From positions 1-21,657 of the IMG/VR virus record IMGVR_UViG_3300050032_000260: 21,657 bases of DNA; one strand, given 5' to 3'. Below, one piece after another: positions 1-5,679 of the stretch. The DNA comes from a virus. Every line of letters starts with the position of its first letter. Positions within the stretch are counted from its first letter, which is position 1. The translations under genes and the position numbers were made by a program. The notes under the pieces are model-generated. The model was not told where the DNA came from, did no database searches, and saw only the letters and a list, made by a program, of their open reading frames with translations.

Positions 1-269
1 ATTGCTAATCGCTTCAAGGCGGCGAGCGCTTGGTTACGTACCTGCGCGCTGGCGCCGTTCGTTTCGAGCGATCGTACGTACCGCTTCACGTTCTCTCGAT
101 CGAGACGCGAGCGTTCGCACCATGCGAGGTACCGCGCTATGTGGGCGCCGTAGACTCTGCGGGAGGTAGAGGCGAGGCCGGCGAGCGCGGTTGAGACAGC
201 GCGGTCTATCAGGTCGGAACGTTCGGACCGCGCTATCTCGGTTTGTGCAAGTGGTTGCAGGGAGGTCAT
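1..269 (-). CDS. Tyrosine recombinase (phage integrase), N-terminal part, cut by window edge
   Basis: I translated this by hand; it runs off the left edge and gives 89 residues. After a basic, polar N-terminus (residues 1-30), residues 34-89 look like the SAM-like core-binding domain of XerC/D and phage integrases. The signs are TSRRVYGAHIARYLAWCE, then a V-x-x-Y-V-x-x-L helix, then VRNQALAALKRLA. In this family that domain clamps the DNA core site. The catalytic R-H-R-Y residues would lie beyond the edge and cannot be checked. The ATG (267-269) overlaps the TGA of the upstream gene (266-268) as ATGA, and no strong ribosome-binding site is visible, so translation is probably coupled. An integrase implies a temperate phage or integrated element. 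A host-type Xer protein or an integron-like integrase is possible but less likely in this context. Confidence 0.8.
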   Translation of the reverse strand, partial: MTSLQPLAQTEIARSERSDLIDRAVSTALAGLASTSRRVYGAHIARYLAWCERSRLDRENVKRYVRSLETNGASAQVRNQALAALKRLA

Positions 270-904
270 TCCGCGTCTATCTCGTTTCGTTGCCATACTT
301 CAAACGTGATATAGAACTGGCTCGTTTCCGGAATGCGGAACACGATATGTTCCTTCCCTCGCGCCTGTAGTTCGGCCAGAATCTTTACCGGGTTATCGTT
401 CTGGCCAGGATGAAAGCCGTTCTCATACTGTCCGGGATCGCTTAGCAGTGTATAACCATGCTCGGCCGGATTGATGGCGCGAAAACACGCAGCGCTAGAA
501 TTATCTTCGATCGATTCGAGATACTCCTCGCGATTGAGACAGTCTAGACAGTACAGCTTGCAGTCGTTCAAGATAGCGTAATACGGCTGATAGCTGTAGC
601 AGTCAGGCGATGTGCGGACGGCTTTACCGCAGTCCTCACACGCAGTCCATTCATCATTCCATTCGATTTCGTATCCCGCGCGTTCTAGGATCTTGCGTAT
701 GTCGCGCGGGAAGTAATTCCAGTCCGCTGCGAGGATACCGCGGTCGCCATGCGACATCGAGTAACCTGGTTCCGCATAATCGCTGTACCAGGTAAGGTTC
801 TCAATCTCGGATTCGGCCGTGCGCTTCCAATTCGGCTCGGATGCGCAGAACGGCTCACGACAGAGAGCCGCGCGCATAATGTACTGTACAGATAGTCCGC
901 TCAT
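266..904 (-). CDS. Conserved-looking hypothetical protein with CxxC pairs, 212 aa
   Basis: I do not recognise the family. A reading frame extends upstream, but the start at 904 (MSGLSV...) is preferred because GGAG lies 6 bases upstream; the ATG at 916 has a poorly spaced site. The middle carries ACEDCGKAV and, about 30 residues on, LYCLDCL: two CxxC pairs that could bind one zinc ion. The C-terminal third contains VKILAELQARGKEHIVFRI and then a beta-rich end, FYITFEVWQRNE, as in phage accessory proteins that report or bind small ligands, though that is only an impression. It is the last gene before the integrase and overlaps it by four bases. Its role is unknown. Confidence 0.7.
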   Translation of the reverse strand: MSGLSVQYIMRAALCREPFCASEPNWKRTAESEIENLTWYSDYAEPGYSMSHGDRGILAADWNYFPRDIRKILERAGYEIEWNDEWTACEDCGKAVRTSPDCYSYQPYYAILNDCKLYCLDCLNREEYLESIEDNSSAACFRAINPAEHGYTLLSDPGQYENGFHPGQNDNPVKILAELQARGKEHIVFRIPETSQFYITFEVWQRNEIDAE

Positions 905-980
905 ACGATACTCCATACCTCGCGCATCGTGCGCGCGGTCTTTACATGCAATGTTATGTTTCCGTGATCGGAAATAACCG

Positions 981-1217
981 CTACCTTCCAACCATTAAAC
1001 GGTTGCATCCGAGCGCCACTGCTTCGCCGGCGATATCAATACCGTTTGGCGCGGGATGTGTATTGGCACAAACGCCGCGGCCGCATATCGTGCAAAATGA
1101 TTCGGCCGTGCTGGCGCTGGTGAATCGCGCCGGTCCCATGTGATGACCGCGCCATTGGCCGGATGCGATACCGTCGCGAATCAAACGGTCTAACGTGGAG
1201 TCGATTCGTTTACGCAT
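981..1217 (-). CDS. Small cysteine-containing hypothetical protein, 78 aa
   Basis: The frame is open further upstream, but the ATG at 1217 (MRKRIDSTLDRLI...) has GAGGTG 5 bases before it and is the likely start. This start lies inside the 3' end of the preceding gene (stop at 1190), a 28-base overlap that suggests coupling. Residues around the middle read SFCTICGRGVCANTHP, a cysteine cluster that could bind a metal. The N-terminal part is a basic amphipathic helix. The function is unknown. The neighbouring 82-residue protein also carries a CxxC motif, so the two may be related small zinc-finger-like accessory proteins. Confidence 0.6.
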   Translation of the reverse strand: MRKRIDSTLDRLIRDGIASGQWRGHHMGPARFTSASTAESFCTICGRGVCANTHPAPNGIDIAGEAVALGCNRLMVGR

Positions 1218-1438
1218 TTGGACACCTCGCCAGGCCAGAGTGCCTGCAGGTATGCATTGACGGAGGCATAGATATGCTTCCAGTCGTTCCCGCGTCCCGC
1301 ATAGTTCGTGCCTACGACTTTGACCTTTCCACAGGTGGCGCAACTCGACACAAAAATCATGTTTCCGTTCCCCCGGTCAAAACAGCCGGGATTCGTGGCG
1401 CATCCGCCATACGCTTGCCATTCATGTACGTGTTTCAT
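1190..1438 (-). CDS. Small protein with a putative zinc site, 82 aa
   Basis: The start is ATG 1438 (MKHVHEWQAYGG...) because GGGAG sits 5 bases upstream; a longer frame begins at 1456 without such support. Histidines at the N-terminus (H3, H5), C13 and C18, and the CATCGK motif near residue 34 suggest a zinc-ribbon-like fold of the kind phages use in small regulatory or modifying proteins. The C-terminal half, WKHIYASVNAYLQALWP, looks helical. It appears to be the first gene of the leftward group that ends in the integrase. The 800 bases upstream hold no gene and probably contain its promoter. Exact function not recognised. Confidence 0.65.
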   Translation of the reverse strand: MKHVHEWQAYGGCATNPGCFDRGNGNMIFVSSCATCGKVKVVGTNYAGRGNDWKHIYASVNAYLQALWPGEVSKCVNESTPR

Positions 1439-1631
1439 GCTATCTCCCTTTGCCATTTATCCAAATCACCTCTGAAACGATGATAACCGAGTCAATATCA
1501 ATATGCAAGCCAAAAGAACGATATGGATGCAAATATTTTGAAGAGGAGGCGAAAGGTCTGTAAACAGGCTGTAAACATTGATGCGGACGGCCGGCGCGCC
1601 GACTGGCGTCGCTACCGAAATGCGAGCGCAA

Positions 1632-1650
1632 GGCACGGCGGAGCCGTGCC
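1632..1650. repeat. Hairpin, 8-bp stem
   Basis: GGCACGGC (1632-1639) pairs perfectly with GCCGTGCC (1643-1650) across a 3-base loop. Neither side has a run of T, so it is not a standard intrinsic terminator. Inside the gene-free region it could be part of a leader RNA or a protein-binding site. Confidence 0.5.
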
Positions 1651-1882
1651 GCAGCGTGAGGCAGAGCGGTAGCATATATACGAGACTCTGTAACGGAAAC
1701 GAGACAACCTGATGTAGACCGTGGTATCGTACAGCTAGGCGTACCGGCCAGCGTACCGCTACGGGCGTAACCGTGACCGATGCGCTCAGGGTATGGGGCA
1801 GTGTGATCAGGCAATCAATCGTGAGAGAGTACGATAGAGCCGGCGCGCGCGCGGGGCCTAGGCCCTGCGTCTGTCTCTACAG

Positions 1883-1977
1883 ACCAGGTGACTCGCCGAG
1901 TCACTCACCTCTAGCAGCTATATATAATGATACCAAACGTAGTAGTAACCAGGTCACTCGACTCATGATAATGAGTC
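1883..1977. promoter_or_regulatory. Operator-like paired repeats flanking a TATAAT box
   Basis: ACCAGGTGACTCG (1883-1895) recurs as ACCAGGTCACTCG (1948-1960), one mismatch in 13 and 65 bases apart. Each copy runs into an inverted repeat: GTGACTC/GAGTCAC (1888-1894 with 1898-1904, 3-base loop) and GACTCAT/ATGAGTC (1960-1966 with 1971-1977, 4-base loop). Between them lies TATAAT (1923-1928) inside an AT-rich TATATATAATG. Two similar dyads flanking a -10 box look like repressor operators. No convincing -35 element is seen on either strand. The promoter orientation and the binding protein are unknown. Confidence 0.45.
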
Positions 1978-2081
1978 TTATCGTTCGGTAAGTGGATGCG
2001 GCCGTCCAGACGCGCCATCGGCTGGGACTTTGTCAGGGGTAGCGACCCGCAGGCGCGCGCTTGACCTCGCGCCTATCGAGT

Positions 2082-2145
2082 TACTACAACTTACAAAAAA
2101 TAATCGTACCTTACAATTTACAATTTGATTTTATGATTTTGATGC
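2082..2145. repeat. AT-rich block with short repeats
   Basis: TTACAA occurs at 2091, 2111 and 2118; the last two form a 7-base tandem. They are followed by a TTTGATTTT/ATGATTTT near-repeat and then GATGC-GATGC. Such a low-GC patch in a GC-rich genome could be a DNA unwinding element of an origin, or a promoter for the leftward genes. No clear -35/-10 pair with standard spacing was found. Confidence 0.35.
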
Positions 2146-2167
2146 GATGCGATTGAGGATCGCGTGA

Positions 2168-2194
2168 GGATAGCGGCGTCCGCGCCGTCTATCC
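2168..2194 (-). terminator. Strong hairpin downstream of the methyltransferase gene
   Basis: On the leftward transcript GGATAG pairs with CTATCC and inner CGGCG pairs with CGCCG, with one bulged A and a CGGA loop: 11 base pairs in 27 bases. It starts about 40 bases past the methyltransferase stop. No U-tract follows directly, so it is either a factor-dependent terminator, a 3'-end stabiliser, or an attenuator in the leader of the left operon. Confidence 0.4.
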
Positions 2195-2236
2195 GAACCT
2201 ATGAGAACCGATGTAATAACCGATCGTTCGTTAAGG

Positions 2237-3301
2237 TTATCGTTCTGTTTCGAGGTAGGCGGTTACGAACGCCGCCGCGCACGCCGGGACGATCGCGTTA
2301 CCGTAGGCACGCAGGCGTCCCACGCGGTTGGGAACCCCATGAGCCAGCGGGAATGAGCCGGGTTCAACGCGCCGCGAGCGGCCGTCGAGGCAGGGGATGA
2401 GGGAGTAATCGCTCCAGTAGCTAAGGCCGCTTGATCGTCCAGATTGAGCGTGTGACCTTGCGCAATCCGCTCCATCGCTTTCTCCGGATTCGTTTGCAAC
2501 CCTCCGCGCGTCTCCGGTATTGCATTGGGTGATCGCCACCCCGCCAGCATCGCGATCTCGCTCAACGGCCGCGCGTTCCGTTCGAGCGTCCGTTCGCTCG
2601 CCTGGCCGTTCTTCCAGTCGCGCGACGATGTGGTCGGCCAGCCGGTCAACACTAACGCTACCGTCTTTCTCGACGAATCGTTGTTCCCCGCTTCGTTGTA
2701 CGTCTCGGTCGCGGGCGTTCCGGCCATCGGACTCGGCCAGCCGCTCAACCCTTTCATCGGCGCGTTCCCATGGCTGTCCGGTTCTCCCCATTTGTTTGAT
2801 CGTGGACTCGGCCACCCACCATAACCTTTGCCGGATGTGCGGCGCCCCGACGCCCGCAGCGCACAGATCGGCGGCCCCGACTCCATATCCCAGCATTTCC
2901 AAGTCAGATCGTACTCCGGCGAGCCATCGCTTCCCATCCGCGCTCGCAACCTGCTCTCCAAACAGCGCTGGAGGCGCGCCGTATGCGATAAGCCGCAGGA
3001 ACTCCGGCCATAAGTGCCGTTCATCTTCGATTCCCTTTCGTTTTCCCGCCGCGCTGAACGGCTGGCAGGGGCAGCTCCCGGTCCAGACGGACCTGCCGTC
3101 CGGCCATCCGGCCATTCGCAGCGCGAGCGGCCATCCGCCGATTCCGGCGAAGAAGTGACATTGTGTGAATCCTTCGATATCTCCACTCGTTACCTCCTGG
3201 ATCGGACGGTTATCGACATACCCGTCCGGTAATTCGCCCGCTTCGATCAGGTTTTCGAGCCAGCGGCAGCAGTACGGGTCGTTGTCGTTGTAATAATTCA
3301 C
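2237..3301 (-). CDS. dcm: DNA (cytosine-5-)-methyltransferase, phage type
   Basis: It transfers a methyl group from S-adenosylmethionine to C5 of cytosine in a specific DNA site, usually to protect phage DNA from restriction. Of 354 residues, motif I FAGIGG (51-56) binds the cofactor, and motif IV GSCPCQPFSAAGK carries the catalytic Cys79. GEQV (115-118) stands where many enzymes have ENV; this substitution is typical of the phage branch. HIRQRLWWVA (155-164) matches motif VIII. Residues about 165-320 are a hydrophilic variable region. Motifs IX-X end with GRLRAYGNAIVP (328-339). The length is normal. The start is GTG (3301), five bases after the cupin stop and without a clear ribosome-binding site, so it is probably coupled to the cupin. 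The recognition site cannot be read from sequence. A second long frame lies within it. Confidence 0.93.
   Translation of the reverse strand: MNYYNDNDPYCCRWLENLIEAGELPDGYVDNRPIQEVTSGDIEGFTQCHFFAGIGGWPLALRMAGWPDGRSVWTGSCPCQPFSAAGKRKGIEDERHLWPEFLRLIAYGAPPALFGEQVASADGKRWLAGVRSDLEMLGYGVGAADLCAAGVGAPHIRQRLWWVAESTIKQMGRTGQPWERADERVERLAESDGRNARDRDVQRSGEQRFVEKDGSVSVDRLADHIVARLEERPGERTDARTERAAVERDRDAGGVAITQCNTGDARRVANESGESDGADCARSHAQSGRSSGLSYWSDYSLIPCLDGRSRRVEPGSFPLAHGVPNRVGRLRAYGNAIVPACAAAFVTAYLETER
2263..3024 (-). CDS. Overlapping gene inside dcm: phage WPTP-repeat protein, 253 aa
   Basis: It lies on the same strand as the methyltransferase but in another frame, fully inside it. The frame is open for 307 codons; ATG 3024 is preferred (AGGGA about 8 bases upstream, and family-like N-terminus). 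It has features of a phage protein family I recall: SPEYDLTWKCWDMESGPPICALRAS (positions 35-59) is the typical N-terminal segment. Repeated tryptophan motifs follow: WPSP at 71 and 96, WPTT at 129 with SRDWKNG, and NARPLSEIAMLAGW. LNPAHSRWLMGFPTAWD (220-236) is the usual C-terminal signature. Such order is not expected by chance in a shadow frame. The function is unknown; it may be a partner of the methyltransferase. Alternatively it is a fossil frame conserved only because the two proteins constrain each other. Confidence 0.6.
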   Translation of the reverse strand: MNGTYGRSSCGLSHTARLQRCLESRLRARMGSDGSPEYDLTWKCWDMESGPPICALRASGRRTSGKGYGGWPSPRSNKWGEPDSHGNAPMKGLSGWPSPMAGTPATETYNEAGNNDSSRKTVALVLTGWPTTSSRDWKNGQASERTLERNARPLSEIAMLAGWRSPNAIPETRGGLQTNPEKAMERIAQGHTLNLDDQAALATGAITPSSPASTAARGALNPAHSRWLMGFPTAWDACVPTVTRSSRRARRRS

Positions 3302-3306
3302 TTCGG

Positions 3307-3639
3307 TTACAGGTATCGCGATTCCTCGATCCGCGTAACGTCTTCCTCATCGTGGATCGTTCCCGCCTCAATAATCACCGCTTCATAACCGGCCGCTACC
3401 TGGAACCGATGCGGCGTCCCCGCGGGAATATGGATCGACTTGCCTTTCGATAGAATGTGCATGGTGCTGCCGACCTGGATCAGCACTCCTCCCTCGACCA
3501 CCAGGAATGTCTCGGTCTTCTTCGTATGGTAATGCAGGCTGCTGATCCCGCTGCGCTTCAGGACAAGCGTCTTCATCGAGTAACCGTCGGTGTTATGGTG
3601 GATCAGTTCGTATCCCCAGCGTTTATCAATTCGTTCCAT
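3307..3639 (-). CDS. Small cupin-domain protein, 110 aa
   Basis: A single cupin barrel, like the C-terminal half of type II mannose-6-phosphate isomerases and stand-alone sugar-nucleotide-associated cupins. SLHYHTKKTETFLVVEG (about 34-50) matches cupin motif 1: two histidines and a glutamate as metal ligands. SIHIPAGTPHRF matches motif 2 with the third histidine. It may be a metal-dependent isomerase or a sugar- or nucleotide-binding protein; substrate not determinable. The start is ATG 3639 with AGGA 8-9 bases upstream. The stop is 5 bases before the methyltransferase start, so they are probably one operon. Cupins are uncommon but known as phage cargo genes; a link to surface sugar or modified-base metabolism is inference. 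Confidence 0.85.
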   Translation of the reverse strand: MERIDKRWGYELIHHNTDGYSMKTLVLKRSGISSLHYHTKKTETFLVVEGGVLIQVGSTMHILSKGKSIHIPAGTPHRFQVAAGYEAVIIEAGTIHDEEDVTRIEESRYL

Positions 3640-3655
3640 TTAAAACATCCTTTCA

Positions 3656-3859
3656 TTACAGGCGATTGTTTATTGCGTAAGGATCGAAAAGTAGATTATA
3701 GTTGCGAAGTAGTAAGTCAATACGTATGCCTCTGTATTGTGGTTTTGACCCTGTAGCGAGCCAGTAATAAATGTACTCTCGATTGCGCGACTCGATACGG
3801 AAGCGTGAGCCGTCATGCCTTTCCCATACCTGGCCGACGATTACATCTTCGTTTGTCAT
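3656..3859 (-). CDS. Small phage hypothetical protein, 67 aa
   Basis: The frame is open further upstream, but ATG 3859 (MTNEDVIVGQVWERHDGSRFRIES...) has AGGA 8 bases upstream. The V-G-Q-V-W-x-x-x-D-G-x-R-F opening, followed by an IRIDLLL segment, is a pattern I associate with small beta-barrel phage proteins of unknown function. It is charged and soluble, with no membrane segment. It lies 16 bases upstream of the cupin start, in the same direction. Confidence 0.65.
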   Translation of the reverse strand: MTNEDVIVGQVWERHDGSRFRIESRNREYIYYWLATGSKPQYRGIRIDLLLRNYNLLFDPYAINNRL

Positions 3860-3932
3860 AACCTTCTTCCTTCTCTCGTGAGGTTGAATCTTCGAACACG
3901 CGGCGCGAGCCGCGGTGAGACGATGCAACCGA

Positions 3933-3958
3933 ACTACGGTAACTACGGTAACGTTACC
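3933..3958. repeat. 9-base tandem repeat running into a 12-base palindrome
   Basis: ACTACGGTA occurs twice in tandem (3933-3941, 3942-3950). The second copy leads into the perfect palindrome GGTAACGTTACC (3947-3958), which covers the last codons and stop of the 145-residue gene. It could be a protein-binding site or a weak stem in the leader of the next gene. There is no T-tract. Confidence 0.5.
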
Positions 3959-4380
3959 TTACCTCGAAACAGTTTATATTCCTTGTAAACAGCAGCGCAG
4001 TACTCGATCGCCGGCATAATTACTACCTTGATCTGTGGATCGATACCCTGTTGTTTATATTCCTCGCAGCGTAAACGACATCTCTGAACCGCTGCGGCCA
4101 TGAGCTTGATCGCTGTATCAAGCGACACTTCAAGGAACGCTTCGGCGTCGCACCCGGCGGGCGAGTGCATGATGAACTTGGCTGCTATAGCTAACTGCCT
4201 GGCTGTCATGGCGTGCGCGCTCGGAGATGGTTTGAAGGAAGATACTCTCATGGTGTCTCGGACGGCATACCCTACTTTCTTTTGAAGCCGGTATTTGGAC
4301 TTGTAATTACCTTCACGTGCGACGCCGAACCTCTTGTCCATTGCGCTTTCGTGCTCTTTCAAAGTGCTTTTCTTGCTCAT
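3943..4380 (-). CDS. Hypothetical protein, 145 aa
   Basis: No recognised domain. The N-terminus is very basic (MSKKSTLKEHESAMDKRFG...). The second half is helical and alanine-rich, with several cysteines (CDAEAF, QRCRLRCEEY, EYCAAVYKEY). This would suit a small DNA- or RNA-binding protein, but no catalytic motif is seen. The start is ATG 4380 with AGGAG 8 bases upstream. The ATG overlaps the stop of the upstream 344-residue gene as ATGA, so the two are probably co-translated and may act together. Confidence 0.65.
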   Translation of the reverse strand: MSKKSTLKEHESAMDKRFGVAREGNYKSKYRLQKKVGYAVRDTMRVSSFKPSPSAHAMTARQLAIAAKFIMHSPAGCDAEAFLEVSLDTAIKLMAAAVQRCRLRCEEYKQQGIDPQIKVVIMPAIEYCAAVYKEYKLFRGKVTLP

Positions 4381-5411
4381 ACCAGTAGCTCCTTACCTCG
4401 ATCCAGTAACGTTCGATAATCCTCGCTCGTAACTCTATATTTCCACGGATGATACAGATACCCGGTCGTCCTCCGCTTCAACTCTTCCTTCCGCTTCAGG
4501 ATACCCTCCCGGATCAGCCGCTTCACCTCGCGCCTCGCCCATGCGTCCGGTCCGTTCCGCGCGGCCAGCGATAAACTCATAACAACACGGCTCGCCGCCA
4601 CTCCCTTCCTGCTATCACCCTCGATGGATTCCTCCAGGATCGTTCGTGTTCCGTATGGTACGGCGTCCCGTAGCAACCGCTCGGCGATCTCTTTACCGAA
4701 CGCGCGGCCGTCGTGATAAAGGATACCGACGTTCCGCGCGACCGCCGCGATCTGACCTGTCAGCGCCTCCCAGTCGGTTTGCAGCGGCGCCAGCCGTTGT
4801 AACAGCTCGCACCAATAAAGGAACGACGCCGGTACTTCCGCCGCGTGGACTCTACGTTCGCGAAACGTGTTATCAAGCACCCGCCTCGTGAGCGTACTGA
4901 GCTGTTCGCCATCCGCGCCGTTGTCGTACCCGAGCGCGATCCCGCTTCTCGGATGATCGACTCGTAACCGTATCGACGACGCCAGCAGCGTATCGTACAG
5001 CGCCGCGGTCATCGCCCGCCACGTGCCGGCCGGGTTGATCCGGTTGATCGGGTTGATACGCAGGACCACGCCGCGCCGGTACTCCGCGTCGATGAATATC
5101 CCTTCACGATTCGGATCGGCCTTGCGTTCGTCTAACCATCCGCTCAGAATCTCTTCGCACTTGTTCAGCCGCTCCACGCGCGGCACGGCGAGCGACCGGG
5201 TACGAGCGGTGGAACCGAACGAGAACCAGCCGGTATCCGTTTCGCGCGACGGAAAGTCGGTCTCAACCACAATCCATGGTTTGCGAACGCCGGTGATCGC
5301 GGGGTCCAGAAGGCACGCTAGCAGGATCTCGGTAGCCTGCCGGTCGCGCTGGCCGTACCGCGCGGCGAGGAATTCGTGCAGTTCGCCGATTCGTTCGGGG
5401 TAAGGGTTCAT
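4377..5411 (-). CDS. Hypothetical protein, 344 aa, possible DNA-binding C-terminus
   Basis: I do not recognise the family. ATG 5411 (MNPYPERIGELHEFLAAR...) is preferred over the longer open frame because it overlaps the stop of the previous gene as ATGA. The protein is arginine-rich. Residues about 1-130 form a mixed fold, including WIVVETDFPSRETDTGWFSFG. Near residue 135, RINPINRINPAG comes from a 9-base tandem repeat. The last 70 residues (VVMSLSLAARNGPDAWARREVKRLIREGILKRK..., then a YxYHPWKYRV turn) resemble a winged helix. By position (second gene of the leftward operon) it could be a replication or regulatory protein; that is inference. It lacks visible Walker, polymerase or nuclease motifs. 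Confidence 0.7.
   Translation of the reverse strand: MNPYPERIGELHEFLAARYGQRDRQATEILLACLLDPAITGVRKPWIVVETDFPSRETDTGWFSFGSTARTRSLAVPRVERLNKCEEILSGWLDERKADPNREGIFIDAEYRRGVVLRINPINRINPAGTWRAMTAALYDTLLASSIRLRVDHPRSGIALGYDNGADGEQLSTLTRRVLDNTFRERRVHAAEVPASFLYWCELLQRLAPLQTDWEALTGQIAAVARNVGILYHDGRAFGKEIAERLLRDAVPYGTRTILEESIEGDSRKGVAASRVVMSLSLAARNGPDAWARREVKRLIREGILKRKEELKRRTTGYLYHPWKYRVTSEDYRTLLDRGKELLV
5033..5059 (-). repeat. Three 9-base tandem repeats within a gene
   Basis: GGTTGATCC, GGTTGATCG and GGTTGATAC lie head to tail (+ strand reading). On the leftward gene they encode the RINPINRINP segment. Because the unit is three codons, copy-number change keeps the frame, so the length of this loop may vary between relatives. 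Confidence 0.6.
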
Positions 5412-5593
5412 TCTCGTAAACGTCTTTCCGCAATCGCACAAAGTTCGAACGGGACGATCACATCCCACTTGTTCTGCGTGGTGCCGTAGGGCAGGTCACA
5501 CGGCACCATGTCCACCGATCCGTCCGGAAGCAGCGGCAACAGATCAAGACAATCGCAGCAAAACGTCTGGTCGATGAAATTGCCGATGTTCAT
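5408..5593 (-). CDS. Truncated DNA adenine/N4-cytosine methyltransferase stub, 61 aa
   Basis: The protein begins like a phage N6/N4 DNA methyltransferase: FCCDCLDLLPLLPDGSVDMV, then DLPYGTTQNKWDVIVPFE. DLPYG is the DPPY-type catalytic motif IV (residues about 32-36), and the T-x-x-K-W-D that follows is typical of the beta group. Full enzymes run to about 200-300 residues; this one stops at 61, just after the PFE that normally continues into the target-recognition and cofactor parts. No continuation is found in other frames downstream. It is therefore almost surely inactive as an enzyme. Yet it keeps a clean start and an ATGA overlap with the next gene, and it follows the leftward promoter directly. 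It may survive as a short leader that couples translation, or be a recent deletion remnant. Confidence 0.7.
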   Translation of the reverse strand: MNIGNFIDQTFCCDCLDLLPLLPDGSVDMVPCDLPYGTTQNKWDVIVPFELCAIAERRLRE

Positions 5594-5611
5594 CTTCGTC
5601 TCATTTCGTTC

Positions 5612-5640
5612 TTGCAGGTTATAGAATACCGTGCTACGAT
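5612..5640 (+). promoter_or_regulatory. Candidate rightward sigma70-like promoter
   Basis: TTGCAG (5612-5617), a 17-base spacer and TACGAT (5635-5640), each 4 of 6 against the consensus. The predicted start is near 5647. It leaves a leader of about 33 bases with a strong GAGGAAAGGA (5663-5672) before the first rightward gene at 5680. Confidence 0.5.
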
Positions 5641-5651
5641 TCGGATTGCAA
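5623..5651 (-). promoter_or_regulatory. Candidate leftward sigma70-like promoter, overlapping the rightward one
   Basis: Read on the minus strand: TTGCAA (5651-5646), a 17-base spacer, TATTCT (5628-5623), each 4 of 6 against the consensus. The predicted start is near 5616, leaving about 23 bases before ATG 5593. Its -10 lies between the -35 and -10 of the rightward promoter, so polymerase could hardly occupy both at once. Confidence 0.5.
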
Positions 5652-5679
5652 ACCTCCCGAACGAGGAAAGGAAAATAAA

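Larger units (their letters stand above)
1439..2236. other. Gene-free control region of about 800 bases
   Basis: No frame here looks like a protein: the open frames are short, arginine/proline-rich and lack ribosome-binding sites. It lies between two blocks of leftward genes. Visible elements are an AT-rich stretch at about 1485-1545; a direct repeat CTGTAAACA at about 1558 and 1569; an 8-base-pair hairpin at 1632-1650; a perfect 12-base palindrome GGGCCTAGGCCC at 1854-1865; operator-like repeats around a TATAAT at 1883-1977; an AT-rich repeat block at 2082-2145; and a strong hairpin at 2168-2194. The density of structure suggests regulation, an attachment site or a replication origin rather than decayed coding sequence. 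I could not find a tRNA in it. Confidence 0.6.

Noticed and set aside
1440-1814. 124-codon frame on the minus strand in the gene-free region
   Set aside because: It is Arg/Ser/Pro-rich without motifs, lacks a ribosome-binding site, and crosses the hairpin at 1632-1650.
1773-1991. 72-codon frame on the plus strand
   Set aside because: It runs through the operator-like repeats and TATAAT box; its composition is not protein-like and no start signal is seen.
2520-3158. 212-codon plus-strand frame opposite the methyltransferase
   Set aside because: Ser/Arg/Pro-rich antisense shadow, with no family signature; two same-strand frames already explain the openness of this stretch.
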